From Flavobacterium sp. KACC 22763 (GTDB lineage: Bacteria > Bacteroidota > Bacteroidia > Flavobacteriales > Flavobacteriaceae), in NCBI RefSeq assembly GCF_028736155.1, contig NZ_CP117879.1, positions 744,001-808,000 on the forward strand: a stretch of 64,000 bases of DNA, given 5' to 3'. Made by a program: the position numbers and the translations under genes. The notes beneath the pieces are model-generated. The model saw nothing but the letters and a program-made list of their open reading frames with translations, was not told the origin of the DNA and ran no database searches. Below, one piece after another: positions 42,202 through 50,325 of the stretch; position 1 is the stretch's first letter, and each line of letters opens with the position of its first letter.

Positions 42202-42321
42202 ATGAACAATATTTTCAGAGGATTATTAGCAGGATATGGAGCTAAGAAGTTAGGTGGAGGCTGTTTCGGAACTATTATAGTTTTTATTATTCTTTGGGTT
42301 CTTTTAGGACAATGCAGTTAG
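42202..42321 (+). CDS. Small single-helix membrane protein
   Basis: A 39-residue protein. The N-terminal half is basic and glycine-rich (MNNIFRGLLAGYGAKKLGGG); the C-terminal half is one hydrophobic helix (TIIVFIILWVLLG) ending QCS. It starts at a clear ATG in an isolated 394-nt gap between clpB and the DUF808 gene. Similar short proteins are, from memory, common in flavobacteria. Function unknown. Confidence 0.6.
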   Translation: MNNIFRGLLAGYGAKKLGGGCFGTIIVFIILWVLLGQCS

Positions 42322-42429
42322 ATTTTATCTACAGAAAAATATGAATAAAAAGAAAAATTTTCATGTAATATTATTGGGCAGATTAAGTCAAAATGTCTAG
42401 ATTCGCATCACTAAAAATAAATTTAAAAA

Positions 42430-43308
42430 ATGGGTTCAGGTTTTTTCGCACTATTAGATGATATCGCAGCAATTATGGATGATGTTGCAGTAATGAGTAA
42501 AGTTGCTGCAAAGAAAACTGCCGGAATTTTGGGCGACGATTTAGCTGTAAATGCAGAAAAAGCTTCTGGATTTGCATCTTCACGAGAATTGCCGGTTTTG
42601 TGGGCAATCAGTAAAGGTTCTTTACTGAATAAAATTATCATTCTTCCAATTGCATTTTTGTTAAGTGCATTTTTTCCAGTTGCCATCATGGTAATTTTAG
42701 TTTTAGGCGGATTATTTTTAGCTTATGAAGGAGCAGAAAAAATCTATGAGTTCATTGTTCCTCACAAACATGAAGAATCGGAAGGAATTACTGATGAAGT
42801 GCTTACCGAAGAAGAAATTTTAGTAATCGAAAAAGAGAAAGTAAAATCGGCAATCGTTACCGATTTTATCCTTTCTGTAGAAATTGTAATTATCGCTTTG
42901 GGAACTGTAATCGGAAAACCATTAACGTCTCAGATTATTACGGTATCAATTATTGCAGTGATTGCTACAGTTGGAGTTTACGGAATCGTAGCGCTTATTG
43001 TTCGTATGGATGAAGTAGGTTTTAAAATGATTCAGCACAGCAAAAAAGAAAATAGTATTTTAAAGTTTATCGGAAACATTTTAGTTCAGGCGCTTCCAAA
43101 AGTTATTAAAGCGTTGACCGTTATTGGAACCATTGCCTTAATTTTGGTTGCGGGAGGTTTATTCGTTCATAATATTGAATTTTTCCACCATCTTTTACCA
43201 AATTTTCCTTCTATTATAAAAGAGTTTGCAATCGGACTTATTATTGGTTTTATTGTTTTAGGAATCGTAAATCTCTTCAAAAAGATATTTCAAAAGAAAA
43301 CGGCTTAA
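42430..43308 (+). CDS. DUF808 family membrane protein
   Basis: A 292-residue protein of the DUF808 (YedI) family. The conserved N terminus MGSGFFALLDDIAAIMDDVA is present, followed by TAGILGDDLAVNAEKASGF and several membrane helices (about residues 62-110, 135-190, 225-245, 260-280). Function unknown. It lies between two terminators and appears to be transcribed alone. Confidence 0.88.
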   Translation: MGSGFFALLDDIAAIMDDVAVMSKVAAKKTAGILGDDLAVNAEKASGFASSRELPVLWAISKGSLLNKIIILPIAFLLSAFFPVAIMVILVLGGLFLAYEGAEKIYEFIVPHKHEESEGITDEVLTEEEILVIEKEKVKSAIVTDFILSVEIVIIALGTVIGKPLTSQIITVSIIAVIATVGVYGIVALIVRMDEVGFKMIQHSKKENSILKFIGNILVQALPKVIKALTVIGTIALILVAGGLFVHNIEFFHHLLPNFPSIIKEFAIGLIIGFIVLGIVNLFKKIFQKKTA

Positions 43309-43330
43309 TTCCGCTTTAAAAATATAGTAA

Positions 43331-43362
43331 AAAAACATCAGTTAACGCTGGTGTTTTTTTGT
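43331..43362 (+). terminator. Terminator of the DUF808 gene
   Basis: A CATCAG stem pairs with CTGGTG (one G-T) within A and T runs at 43331-43360. This starts a 339-nt gene-free stretch that also holds the repeat at 43402-43473 and AT-rich promoter-like sequence. Confidence 0.7.
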
Positions 43363-43401
43363 TTTTAGGAGCAGATCAATTCGTTTTTAAAAGAAAGTTC
43401 A

Positions 43402-43473
43402 GTCCCGCTATCCATTATATTTTTTGTTGTGAACCCCACAACAAAAAGATGCCATTTCTATCGGGGCTATTCC
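43402..43473. repeat. TCCCGCTATCC-type hairpin repeat
   Basis: GTCCCGCTATCC at the left and TCTATCGGGGCTATTCC at the right flank a perfect 11-bp hairpin, TTTTTGTTGTG (43421-43431) with CACAACAAAAA (43437-43447). This whole arrangement is a known type of flavobacterial spacer repeat, from memory; the palindrome at 32328-32345 shares the CTATCGGG end. Confidence 0.8.
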
Positions 43474-43647
43474 AGAAAGTTTTTATTTTTATAAGAAATA
43501 ACCGTATTTTTTAAATATTTTTTCATTGATTAAGTTGTTGGTTTTTAGTTGATTAATTGTTAGTCTAATTTTTTTAACATTTCTTCTAAGCAACCTTTGC
43601 AATTATGCCATGTCTTCATAGTAATTAACAATTAATTATTATTTTAT

Positions 43648-44058
43648 ATGAAAAGTTTTAGATTAAAAACAGCTTTAGTAGTATTATTTTTATCAATTGG
43701 ATTTGTTTCTTGTAGTAACGACGATGATAAAGTAGAATCGACTGTTAAAACAAAAACAGCATTTGTAACCGAAATTAAAGGTGCAGCAACTGGAAAAGTA
43801 AATGAAGAATTAAGTTATGATGTGACTTTTGTTGTTGATAACGCTTGTGGAGAATTTGATAAAATTACCGAGGCAACAATTGGTACAGACAAAGGATTGC
43901 AAGTTATAGCAAAATATGCTTCAGATGTTTGTACACAGCAAATACCAGATCCTAAAAAAACAGTTTATAAATTTAAATCTGCTACAAAAGGAACTTTCGA
44001 AATTAAATTCAAGAAATCAGAAACAGAATTCTTAACTCAGAAAGTTGTGATCGAATAA
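43648..44058 (+). CDS. Small lipoprotein
   Basis: A 136-residue lipoprotein: signal peptide MKSFRLKTALVVLFLSIGFV, lipobox SC with Cys22, then an acidic stretch SNDDDKVES, usual in outer-surface-targeted Bacteroidota lipoproteins. The remainder (KTAFVTEIKGAATGKVNEEL, ATIGTDKGLQVIA, FEIKFKKSETEFLTQKVVIE) reads as a beta-rich, Ig-like domain. Function unknown. Confidence 0.8.
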   Translation: MKSFRLKTALVVLFLSIGFVSCSNDDDKVESTVKTKTAFVTEIKGAATGKVNEELSYDVTFVVDNACGEFDKITEATIGTDKGLQVIAKYASDVCTQQIPDPKKTVYKFKSATKGTFEIKFKKSETEFLTQKVVIE

Positions 44059-44254
44059 CAACTTTTTTTGGTTGATATTTTTTAGGTTGAAAAGCCATTT
44101 TGCAAAGGCTTAATTTTAAGCTAATGTAAAGTGGTTTTTTTAATTTTGATTAAATTGTAAGAATTTTTAATTCTGAAAAACAATGCTAATTAAATTGATT
44201 TGAAATAGATGTGGCTTTTTTTTCTTACATTTGTATTTGAAATCAAAAACAATC

Positions 44255-44371
44255 ATGGAAAAAACAATAATCATAAAGCCAGATGCTAAGACAATTTCTG
44301 TTCTTAAAAAAATGGTTGATTTAAAAGAAGAACATCGAAAAGAAGTTATAGCAAGATTAAAGAAAAAATAG
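44255..44371 (+). CDS. Small basic protein upstream of a DUF6169-like gene
   Basis: A 38-residue protein: MEKTIIIKPDAKTISVLKKM then a charged helix (DLKEEHRKEVIARLKKK). The start is an ATG after an AT-rich leader, and the stop is only 10 nt before the next gene, so the two are probably co-transcribed. The form, a short hydrophobic strand and a charged helix, is like small antitoxins or partner peptides, but no family is recognised. Confidence 0.5.
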   Translation: MEKTIIIKPDAKTISVLKKMVDLKEEHRKEVIARLKKK

Positions 44372-44381
44372 TATTTCTTTT

Positions 44382-44855
44382 ATGTATCAATATATTCAAG
44401 AAGAGGGTTTATACCCTCTTTTTTATTTTACAACAAAACATGGATTAGAATATTTTGTCAGTTTTCAAAAAATGGATTTTGATAATATTTTTTTTGAAAA
44501 TTTATATTCAGTGGATTTTTATGAAGCTAATAATCAAAAGTTCTTTAATGATCCTTTAATAGAAATTACGATAACTAATATCATCAATAATTATTTTAAA
44601 GATAACCCAGATATAATATTGAATTATGTTTGTGACAGTGTTGACTTTAAGCAAGATTTCAGGCAAAAATTATTTGATAAATGGTATAAAAACACTTCGA
44701 ATAATGAATTTTCTAAAGTTAATTTTCAGTATCAGCTTGAACATGAAAAGATGATTTATCATTTGAGTTTTATTTTTAAATCAGAATTTTATAATGTGCA
44801 TGAGATTGTTGAAGAAGTTAACTTGCTATTAAAAGAGTTTTCGAATTTGAAATAA
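44382..44855 (+). CDS. DUF6169-like protein
   Basis: A 157-residue acidic, aromatic-rich protein: MYQYIQEEGLYPLFYFTTKH then GLEYFVSFQKMDF, and DFDNIFFENLYSVDFY. The second half (about residues 55-155) has a possible helix-rich domain (IEITITNIINNYFKDNPDIIL, EKMIYHLSFIFKSEFY). It resembles DUF6169, a Bacteroidota family of unknown function; the assignment is tentative. No signal peptide or membrane helix. Confidence 0.55.
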   Translation: MYQYIQEEGLYPLFYFTTKHGLEYFVSFQKMDFDNIFFENLYSVDFYEANNQKFFNDPLIEITITNIINNYFKDNPDIILNYVCDSVDFKQDFRQKLFDKWYKNTSNNEFSKVNFQYQLEHEKMIYHLSFIFKSEFYNVHEIVEEVNLLLKEFSNLK

Positions 44856-44887
44856 ATGCTGTTGATTTGAAGAAGGTTTTTCTTCGC

Positions 44888-44918
44888 TTTGCCATTCCTT
44901 TAAAAAGTATTATTTTTG
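44888..44918 (+). promoter_or_regulatory. Promoter of the N-carbamoylputrescine amidase gene
   Basis: TTTG at 44888-44891 and TATTTTTG at 44911-44918, spaced by 19 nt, match the Bacteroidota promoter consensus. The predicted leader is about 13 nt. Confidence 0.75.
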
Positions 44919-44937
44919 CACTCTTAAATTTTATGTC

Positions 44938-45828
44938 ATGGCGAAAAGAAAGTATAAAATATCGGTTATTCAGTTAAATCTGAATGATGTTGCCGAAAAT
45001 AATCTTAAAAAATGTATCAGCTGGGTAAGAGATGCTGCAAGTCAAGGAGCAGAAGTTATCTTATTGCCTGAATTATATAGCAGTCATTATTTTTGTCAAA
45101 GTGAAGATGTAGACAATTTTGCATTAGCAGAACCGCTTTACAGTACTTCGTTTATTGCATTCAGTGAATTGGCAAAAGAATTAGGAGTAGTGATTATTGT
45201 TCCTTTCTTCGAGAAGAGAATGGCTGGAATTTATCATAACAGTGCTTATATCATTGACACTGATGGAACTGAAGCAGGTTTATACCGTAAAATGCACATT
45301 CCAGACGATCCTCATTTCTATGAAAAATTCTATTTCACTCCAGGAGATTTAGGTTTCCAAGCAATCGAAACTAAAAAAGGAACTGTTGGAACATTAATCT
45401 GCTGGGATCAATGGTATCCAGAAGCGGCTCGTATTACAGCGCTTAAAGGAGCTGAAGTTTTATTCTACCCAACAGCAATTGGATGGCATCCAAAAGAAAA
45501 AGAGCAATACGGAGAAAATCAGTATGGTGCTTGGATGAATGTAATGAAAGGTCACGCTGTTGCAAATGGTGTTTTCGTTGCAGCTGCAAACCGAATTGGT
45601 CTTGAAAAATACCTTGAAGGAACAGAAGGAATTCAGTTCTGGGGAGCTTCTTTTATTGCTGGACCGCAAGGAGAAATTTTAGCTCAGGCTTCTCATGATA
45701 AAGAAGAAATCTTAATTGCTGAGGTTGATTTAGATCTTCAGGAAAATGTTCGTCAAAACTGGCCGTTTTTCAGAGACAGAAGAATTGATGCTTTTGGAGA
45801 TATTACAAAAAGAGCAATTGATAAATAA
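44938..45828 (+). CDS. aguB: N-carbamoylputrescine amidase
   Basis: A nitrilase-family hydrolase (296 residues) converting N-carbamoylputrescine to putrescine. The triad is Glu45 (LLPELYSSHYFCQ), Lys118 (YRKMHIPDDPHFYEKF) and Cys155 (GTLICWDQWYPEAAR). The MHIPDDPHFYEKFYFTPGD stretch is typical of AguB. Its partner agmatine deiminase is at 49071, separated here by two unrelated genes, which is looser than the usual paired layout. Confidence 0.94.
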   Translation: MAKRKYKISVIQLNLNDVAENNLKKCISWVRDAASQGAEVILLPELYSSHYFCQSEDVDNFALAEPLYSTSFIAFSELAKELGVVIIVPFFEKRMAGIYHNSAYIIDTDGTEAGLYRKMHIPDDPHFYEKFYFTPGDLGFQAIETKKGTVGTLICWDQWYPEAARITALKGAEVLFYPTAIGWHPKEKEQYGENQYGAWMNVMKGHAVANGVFVAAANRIGLEKYLEGTEGIQFWGASFIAGPQGEILAQASHDKEEILIAEVDLDLQENVRQNWPFFRDRRIDAFGDITKRAIDK

Positions 45829-45849
45829 TTTTGATTTATCTCAAATATA

Positions 45850-45884
45850 AAAAGGGCAAAATTTAATATTTTGCCCTTTTCTGT
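45850..45884. terminator. Bidirectional terminator between aguB and the OmpA gene
   Basis: AAAAGGGCAAAAT (45850-45862) pairs with ATTTTGCCCTTTT (45868-45880), 13 bp, between converging genes. Confidence 0.88.
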
Positions 45885-45904
45885 TTTTAGCTTTTATATA
45901 TAGA

Positions 45905-47164
45905 TTACTTCACTTGGAAAGTAACTCGTCTCACGATCTGACGTGCCTCTTTAGAACTTTTATTAACAGAAGTATCTTCTCCGTTAGCAATTACATTCAA
46001 TCTTGAAGCGTCTATTCCTGCATTTACTGCTACTTTTTTCACAGCTTCCGCTCTTTTTCTAGACAATTCAACATTGTAGTTTGTGTTTCCAATTTCATCA
46101 GCATAACCAATAATATCGGCCGATTTTCCTGGATTGTTTTTTAAGTATTTCACTAAGAAATCAACACCAGATAAAGATGCGTTTGTTGGTTTAGACGAAT
46201 TGAAATCGAAGTAAACATTTACATAACCTCCGTTGATTAATTCTTCAACAGTGTTGTTTGTAGCTGTTCCAGCTCCTTTTTTCTCATACGTTTTATCTAA
46301 ATAGCTTTCTAACTCATCTGGCACACCATTTTGATTTGTATCAATAGATTGTCCTTTTGTATTAACAGCAACTCCTGCAATACTGTTTGGTTCTAAATCG
46401 TATAAATCAGCAACTCCATCTTTGTCTGAATCTATAAGACCAGTTTCGATTAAGTCCACTCTTTTTTCCAATTCACCAATTCTATCTTCTTCACCAACCC
46501 AGTCAGCATGTTTTTGGTTTTTTCCTAGGTAGAAAGTTAAACCTACAGAAGCATTTAGTAAAACGCCATCAAAAGAACCTGTGGAAGTATTTCCCATTCC
46601 GTCAAAATTCCAATTTTGTCTTCCGTTTACAATTCCGGTAAGATCACCAGTTAAAGCTACTCTGTTGCTTAATCTAATTTGTCCAGTTAAACCTGCGATT
46701 CCGTGGGCCATGTAATCCTGTCCACCAAATCCTGTTTCGGTACTGATTTGAGAAACCCCAAAACCACCATGAGCTAAAAGTCCAATTGTATTTGTCCAAG
46801 TTTCAAAGTTTAAAGCACGTCCCACATTGATAACCCCTTGTAAACTTGCTCTAACGTAGCGGCTGTCAAAATCTGGAGTGTTTTTTTTCTCTTTAAATTG
46901 GTCGTAACCAACATCTAATTTTACCCCAAACTTTGGACTAAACATATATCTAACACCTAGATCTCCGTGGAAAAAGTTTAATGATTCTGTAGTATAACCT
47001 GGAGTCATTGTTCTGGTTGGTTTGTTAACCCCGCCATTCAGTTCGATCGACCATTTGTTGTATTCTTGATCTACGCTAGGTGTGGTAGAAGTGGTAGCCA
47101 TATTTTGAGCGCCTGCAGCAAATGATAGTAATAATAAGGATACTGATACTAATTTCTTTTTCAT
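45905..47164 (-). CDS. OmpA-family outer-membrane protein
   Basis: A 419-residue protein. Signal peptide MKKKLVSVSLLLLSFAAGAQ; residues about 30-225 read as an eight-stranded barrel (GDLGVRYMFSPKFGVKLDVG, VALTGDLTGIVNGRQ). A thrombospondin type 3-like calcium-binding linker (DSDKDGVADLYDLEPN, DTNQNGVPDELE) precedes the C-terminal OmpA domain with YFDFNSSKP and NVELSRKRAEAVKK, which binds peptidoglycan. It ties the outer membrane to the cell wall. Confidence 0.93.
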   Translation of the reverse strand: MKKKLVSVSLLLLSFAAGAQNMATTSTTPSVDQEYNKWSIELNGGVNKPTRTMTPGYTTESLNFFHGDLGVRYMFSPKFGVKLDVGYDQFKEKKNTPDFDSRYVRASLQGVINVGRALNFETWTNTIGLLAHGGFGVSQISTETGFGGQDYMAHGIAGLTGQIRLSNRVALTGDLTGIVNGRQNWNFDGMGNTSTGSFDGVLLNASVGLTFYLGKNQKHADWVGEEDRIGELEKRVDLIETGLIDSDKDGVADLYDLEPNSIAGVAVNTKGQSIDTNQNGVPDELESYLDKTYEKKGAGTATNNTVEELINGGYVNVYFDFNSSKPTNASLSGVDFLVKYLKNNPGKSADIIGYADEIGNTNYNVELSRKRAEAVKKVAVNAGIDASRLNVIANGEDTSVNKSSKEARQIVRRVTFQVK

Positions 47165-47316
47165 GATATCAAAAATTAAATTGTTTTTATTTTAAACTCT
47201 GAAACAAAATTAGAAGTCGTATTCTAGAAAGTGTTGTATATACTCTTACATAATTCCCATATTTTAGCTTTTAATTGTGTAAATACGTTAAAATAAGTAC
47301 AATAGAATGCATAAAA

Positions 47317-47346
47317 AAAGGACAAAATTCACATTTTGTCCTTTCT
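47317..47346 (-). terminator. Terminator of the beta-propeller lipoprotein gene
   Basis: AAAGGACAAAAT (47317-47328) pairs with ATTTTGTCCTTT (47333-47344), 12 bp, just past that gene's stop on the minus strand. Confidence 0.82.
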
Positions 47347-47366
47347 GCTATCCTAAAAAAGAGTTA

Positions 47367-48887
47367 TTATTTTAAATCAGGCTGATAAATTTTAACAGAT
47401 CCATCTCCTTCGCTGCTTACTACCAATAAGCTTCTTTTTGTCGGGCTTTTTGAAGCCGGAATGAAAAGAATGCCTTCTGGAGCATCTCCAGTTTTTACAG
47501 TTTGTAAATACTGTGGAGAAGTCGGATTTGTAGCATCATAAACCATAAAAGCATCAGATCTTTCTAAGCCAACAAATAAAATGTTTTGGTTTCCCATTTT
47601 AGCAGCAACCACAGCTTCTGGCTCAGAACCTTTATCGTCACTTCTCTTGTCATCATACGTGCCTAACTCGTTTGTTTTTTTGTCAACATCATTTTTGCTG
47701 TCAAAAACAATTTTTCCTGTATTTCCGTTCCAGATAGAAAAAGATCTTCCTCCAAAACTTACCATTTGATCTAAATCTCCGTCTCCGTCAGTATCTCCCA
47801 TATCGGCAACAAGATTTAATCTTCCCATATTAGCATCTAATTTTAAAGTAGCTGCATCAGGGAAAGCTGTTGCATCAAGCGTCATGCTCTTCATACGTTT
47901 TACATCAGTATAAGCTGTATATTCTCTTGCGTCACCTTCATTAGCGGTTACAAAATATGGTGTATTATTTACTGTAAAATGACTGATAGCATCTGGCATA
48001 TAAAGACCTTTTACTTTCCATGGATTAAAAGCGATTTTGCTGTCGCTATCGCTTACATCAATTGCGTTTTCGGCTGTATTGTAATCTTTTAAACCTAATG
48101 GATAAATAGCAGTGATGGTTTTTGAAGCTAAGTCAACTTTTGCGACACCATTATTTTCTTGTAAAGTTACCCAAGCCGTTTTAGAATCATCTGAAATTGT
48201 AATGTATTCAGGTTCGATATCCTGAGCAAAACTAGTTTTAGCAAATTTTGAAATTCTGAAACCATCTTTTACTAATGCCGCAGCCTGACCAGCAAATGAA
48301 GCAAAATCTAAAGTAGTAACATTATAAGTGCTCGTTTCAATAATAGAAACAGTTCCGTTTGGATCTTGTGTATAATCTGTATTTGGCTCGCCTTCATTGG
48401 CAGTCATGATAAATTTTCCGTCGGGAGAAAAAGTAATCATATCTGGCAATGCACCAACTGTTACTTGTTTGATTAAGCTGTAATCTGAAGTATTAAAAAC
48501 AACTACTTTTCCATTTCCTTGTTTGTTTACAGTAGATTCTAAAGCTACAGCCAATTTTCCGTCAAAAACAGAAACACTGTTTGCAGCGCCTTCGTAAGCA
48601 ACTAAATCAATTTTTCCGATTTTAAGCGGTTTTGCAGGATCACTAATATCAATAACATCAATCTGGTTTACGCCGCTATTGTTTACTGTAAAAAGTCTTT
48701 TTGTTTTTTCGCAGTAAGCAGAGATTTCTGCAGCAGCTTCTCCGCCGATTGTAATAGAACCAATTTCTTTAAAAGTTCCAGGATTTTCGTTTACAACAAC
48801 TTCTGGTTCGGTGTTTGAATTTTCATCATTGTTACAGCTCGCCAATACAAATAGAGCTGCTAATAATGAGAGAGATAAATTTTTCAT
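47367..48887 (-). CDS. Beta-propeller lipoprotein, choice-of-anchor I type
   Basis: A 506-residue lipoprotein: MKNLSLSLLAALFVLASCNN with lipobox Cys18 and an acidic DENSNTEPE stretch. It is built of repeating propeller blades, each with VDVIDISDPAKPLKIGKI-like or DMITFSPDGKFIMTANEGEP-like strands; NEGDAREYTAYTDVKRM and DTDGDGDLDQMVSFGGRSF are recognisable from the choice-of-anchor I family. Likely surface-exposed; ligand unknown. Some annotations call such proteins alkaline phosphatases, but no phosphatase active site is evident. Confidence 0.85.
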   Translation of the reverse strand: MKNLSLSLLAALFVLASCNNDENSNTEPEVVVNENPGTFKEIGSITIGGEAAAEISAYCEKTKRLFTVNNSGVNQIDVIDISDPAKPLKIGKIDLVAYEGAANSVSVFDGKLAVALESTVNKQGNGKVVVFNTSDYSLIKQVTVGALPDMITFSPDGKFIMTANEGEPNTDYTQDPNGTVSIIETSTYNVTTLDFASFAGQAAALVKDGFRISKFAKTSFAQDIEPEYITISDDSKTAWVTLQENNGVAKVDLASKTITAIYPLGLKDYNTAENAIDVSDSDSKIAFNPWKVKGLYMPDAISHFTVNNTPYFVTANEGDAREYTAYTDVKRMKSMTLDATAFPDAATLKLDANMGRLNLVADMGDTDGDGDLDQMVSFGGRSFSIWNGNTGKIVFDSKNDVDKKTNELGTYDDKRSDDKGSEPEAVVAAKMGNQNILFVGLERSDAFMVYDATNPTSPQYLQTVKTGDAPEGILFIPASKSPTKRSLLVVSSEGDGSVKIYQPDLK

Positions 48888-49038
48888 GTGTTAGTTTTTA
48901 GTTTTGGCAAAAGTAATTCTGAGCTCTCTGTTAAATATTAAGTGTGTATTATTTAATCTTTAACTTAAATTTTGCAGGATAAGTTTTGTGAAATTAGGAG
49001 GAATTTCAACCAAATGTTTTATAATCCTAGCGAATGCT

Positions 49039-49046
49039 TATCTTTG
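49039..49046 (+). promoter_or_regulatory. Candidate -7 box of the agmatine deiminase gene
   Basis: TATCTTTG matches TAnnTTTG and lies 24 nt upstream of the ATG at 49071. The upstream element is unclear. Confidence 0.45.
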
Positions 49047-49070
49047 CACTTTCTAAATTAGAACCTATTT

Positions 49071-50111
49071 ATGTCAACAAATAATAGAAGATTTCCAGCA
49101 GAATGGGAAAAACAGCAAGGAATTGTATTGTGTTTTCCGCACAATGGCAACGATTGGCCAGGAAAATACGAAGCAGTTCAATGGGCTTTTGTAGAGTTTA
49201 TAAAAAAAGTAGCCACTTTTGAAACTGTTTTTTTGGTTGTAGCCGATGAAAAACTGAAAGAAAAAGTTGCTGATATGCTTGAAAGAGCTCGTGTGAATCT
49301 TAAAAATGTTTCATATATCATTCATAAAACCAACAGAAGCTGGATGCGTGACTCTGGACCAATTATTGTGAAAAATGGTTCAAAAAGAGAAGCGTTGAAT
49401 TTCAATTTTAATGGTTGGGCAAAATATAAAAATTATCAATTAGATAAGTATGTTCCAGGTAAAGTAGCTGATTTTATTGACGTTCCGCTAACTCAGGTAA
49501 TGTACAAAGGAAAACCGGTAATTGTTGAAGGTGGAGCAATTGATGTAAACGGAAAGGGAACGTTACTGACTTCTGAGGAATGTTTAATGCATCCAACAAT
49601 TCAAGTAAGAAATCCTGGTTTTACAAAAGAAGATTACGAAGCTGTTTTTAAAGAATATCTTGGAGTAACGAATGTAATTTGGTTAGGAGACGGAATAGAA
49701 GGAGATGATACGCATGGTCATATCGACGATTTATGCCGATTTGTAAATGAAGATACGATTGTAACGATTGTAGAGACGGATAAAAATGATTCAAACTACA
49801 AACCTTTACAGGATAATTTGAAACGTCTGCAAAATGCAAAATTAGAAAACGGAAAATCTCCAGTTATTGTGGCATTGCCAATGCCAAAGCGTGTAGATTT
49901 TGAAGATTTAAGATTGCCAGCAAGTTATGCTAATTTCTTAATTTTGAACAATTGCGTTTTAGTGCCAACATTTAATGATAGCAACGACCGCGTAGCTTTA
50001 AATATATTAGCAGAATGTTTCCCTGATAGAGAAGTTATCGGAATCAGTTGTATTGATTTCATATGGGGATTCGGAACTTTACATTGTTTAAGTCAGCAGA
50101 TTCCTGCATAA
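49071..50111 (+). CDS. aguA: Agmatine deiminase
   Basis: Hydrolyses agmatine to N-carbamoylputrescine and ammonia; member of the guanidino-modifying superfamily. Motifs: RFPAEWEKQQGIVLCFPHNG at the N terminus, WMRDSGPIIV, DDTHGHIDDLCRFV with the catalytic His, and the nucleophile Cys339 in GTLHCLSQQ near the C terminus. 346 residues. With aguB at 44938 it makes putrescine from agmatine. No arginine decarboxylase gene is seen here. Confidence 0.93.
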   Translation: MSTNNRRFPAEWEKQQGIVLCFPHNGNDWPGKYEAVQWAFVEFIKKVATFETVFLVVADEKLKEKVADMLERARVNLKNVSYIIHKTNRSWMRDSGPIIVKNGSKREALNFNFNGWAKYKNYQLDKYVPGKVADFIDVPLTQVMYKGKPVIVEGGAIDVNGKGTLLTSEECLMHPTIQVRNPGFTKEDYEAVFKEYLGVTNVIWLGDGIEGDDTHGHIDDLCRFVNEDTIVTIVETDKNDSNYKPLQDNLKRLQNAKLENGKSPVIVALPMPKRVDFEDLRLPASYANFLILNNCVLVPTFNDSNDRVALNILAECFPDREVIGISCIDFIWGFGTLHCLSQQIPA

Positions 50112-50120
50112 AAATAGTAG

Positions 50121-50232
50121 TCACAGATTATAAAATAATCGTTTTGATTTTTTTAATCTGTGATAAAATTATCAGATATACAGAGACTTTCTTCTGTAAT
50201 TTAAGCTGTCACCAAAAGTGGCAGCTTTTTTT
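50121..50232. terminator. Repeat hairpin and terminator after the agmatine deiminase gene
   Basis: TCACAGATTA (50121-50130) pairs with TAATCTGTGA (50154-50163), a 10-bp stem of repeat type. The terminator proper is at 50203-50232: AAGCTGTCAC with GTGGCAGCTT followed by T residues. The rest of the 214-nt gap before 50326 holds nothing recognisable. Confidence 0.75.
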
Positions 50233-50325
50233 TGTTGTATATTTAACAAACAGATTTGCCGTGTGTCCCAACATCCTTCTTATATTCGTATGTTCAATAA
50301 TGCAGAAATGCAGATTTAATTTTAT

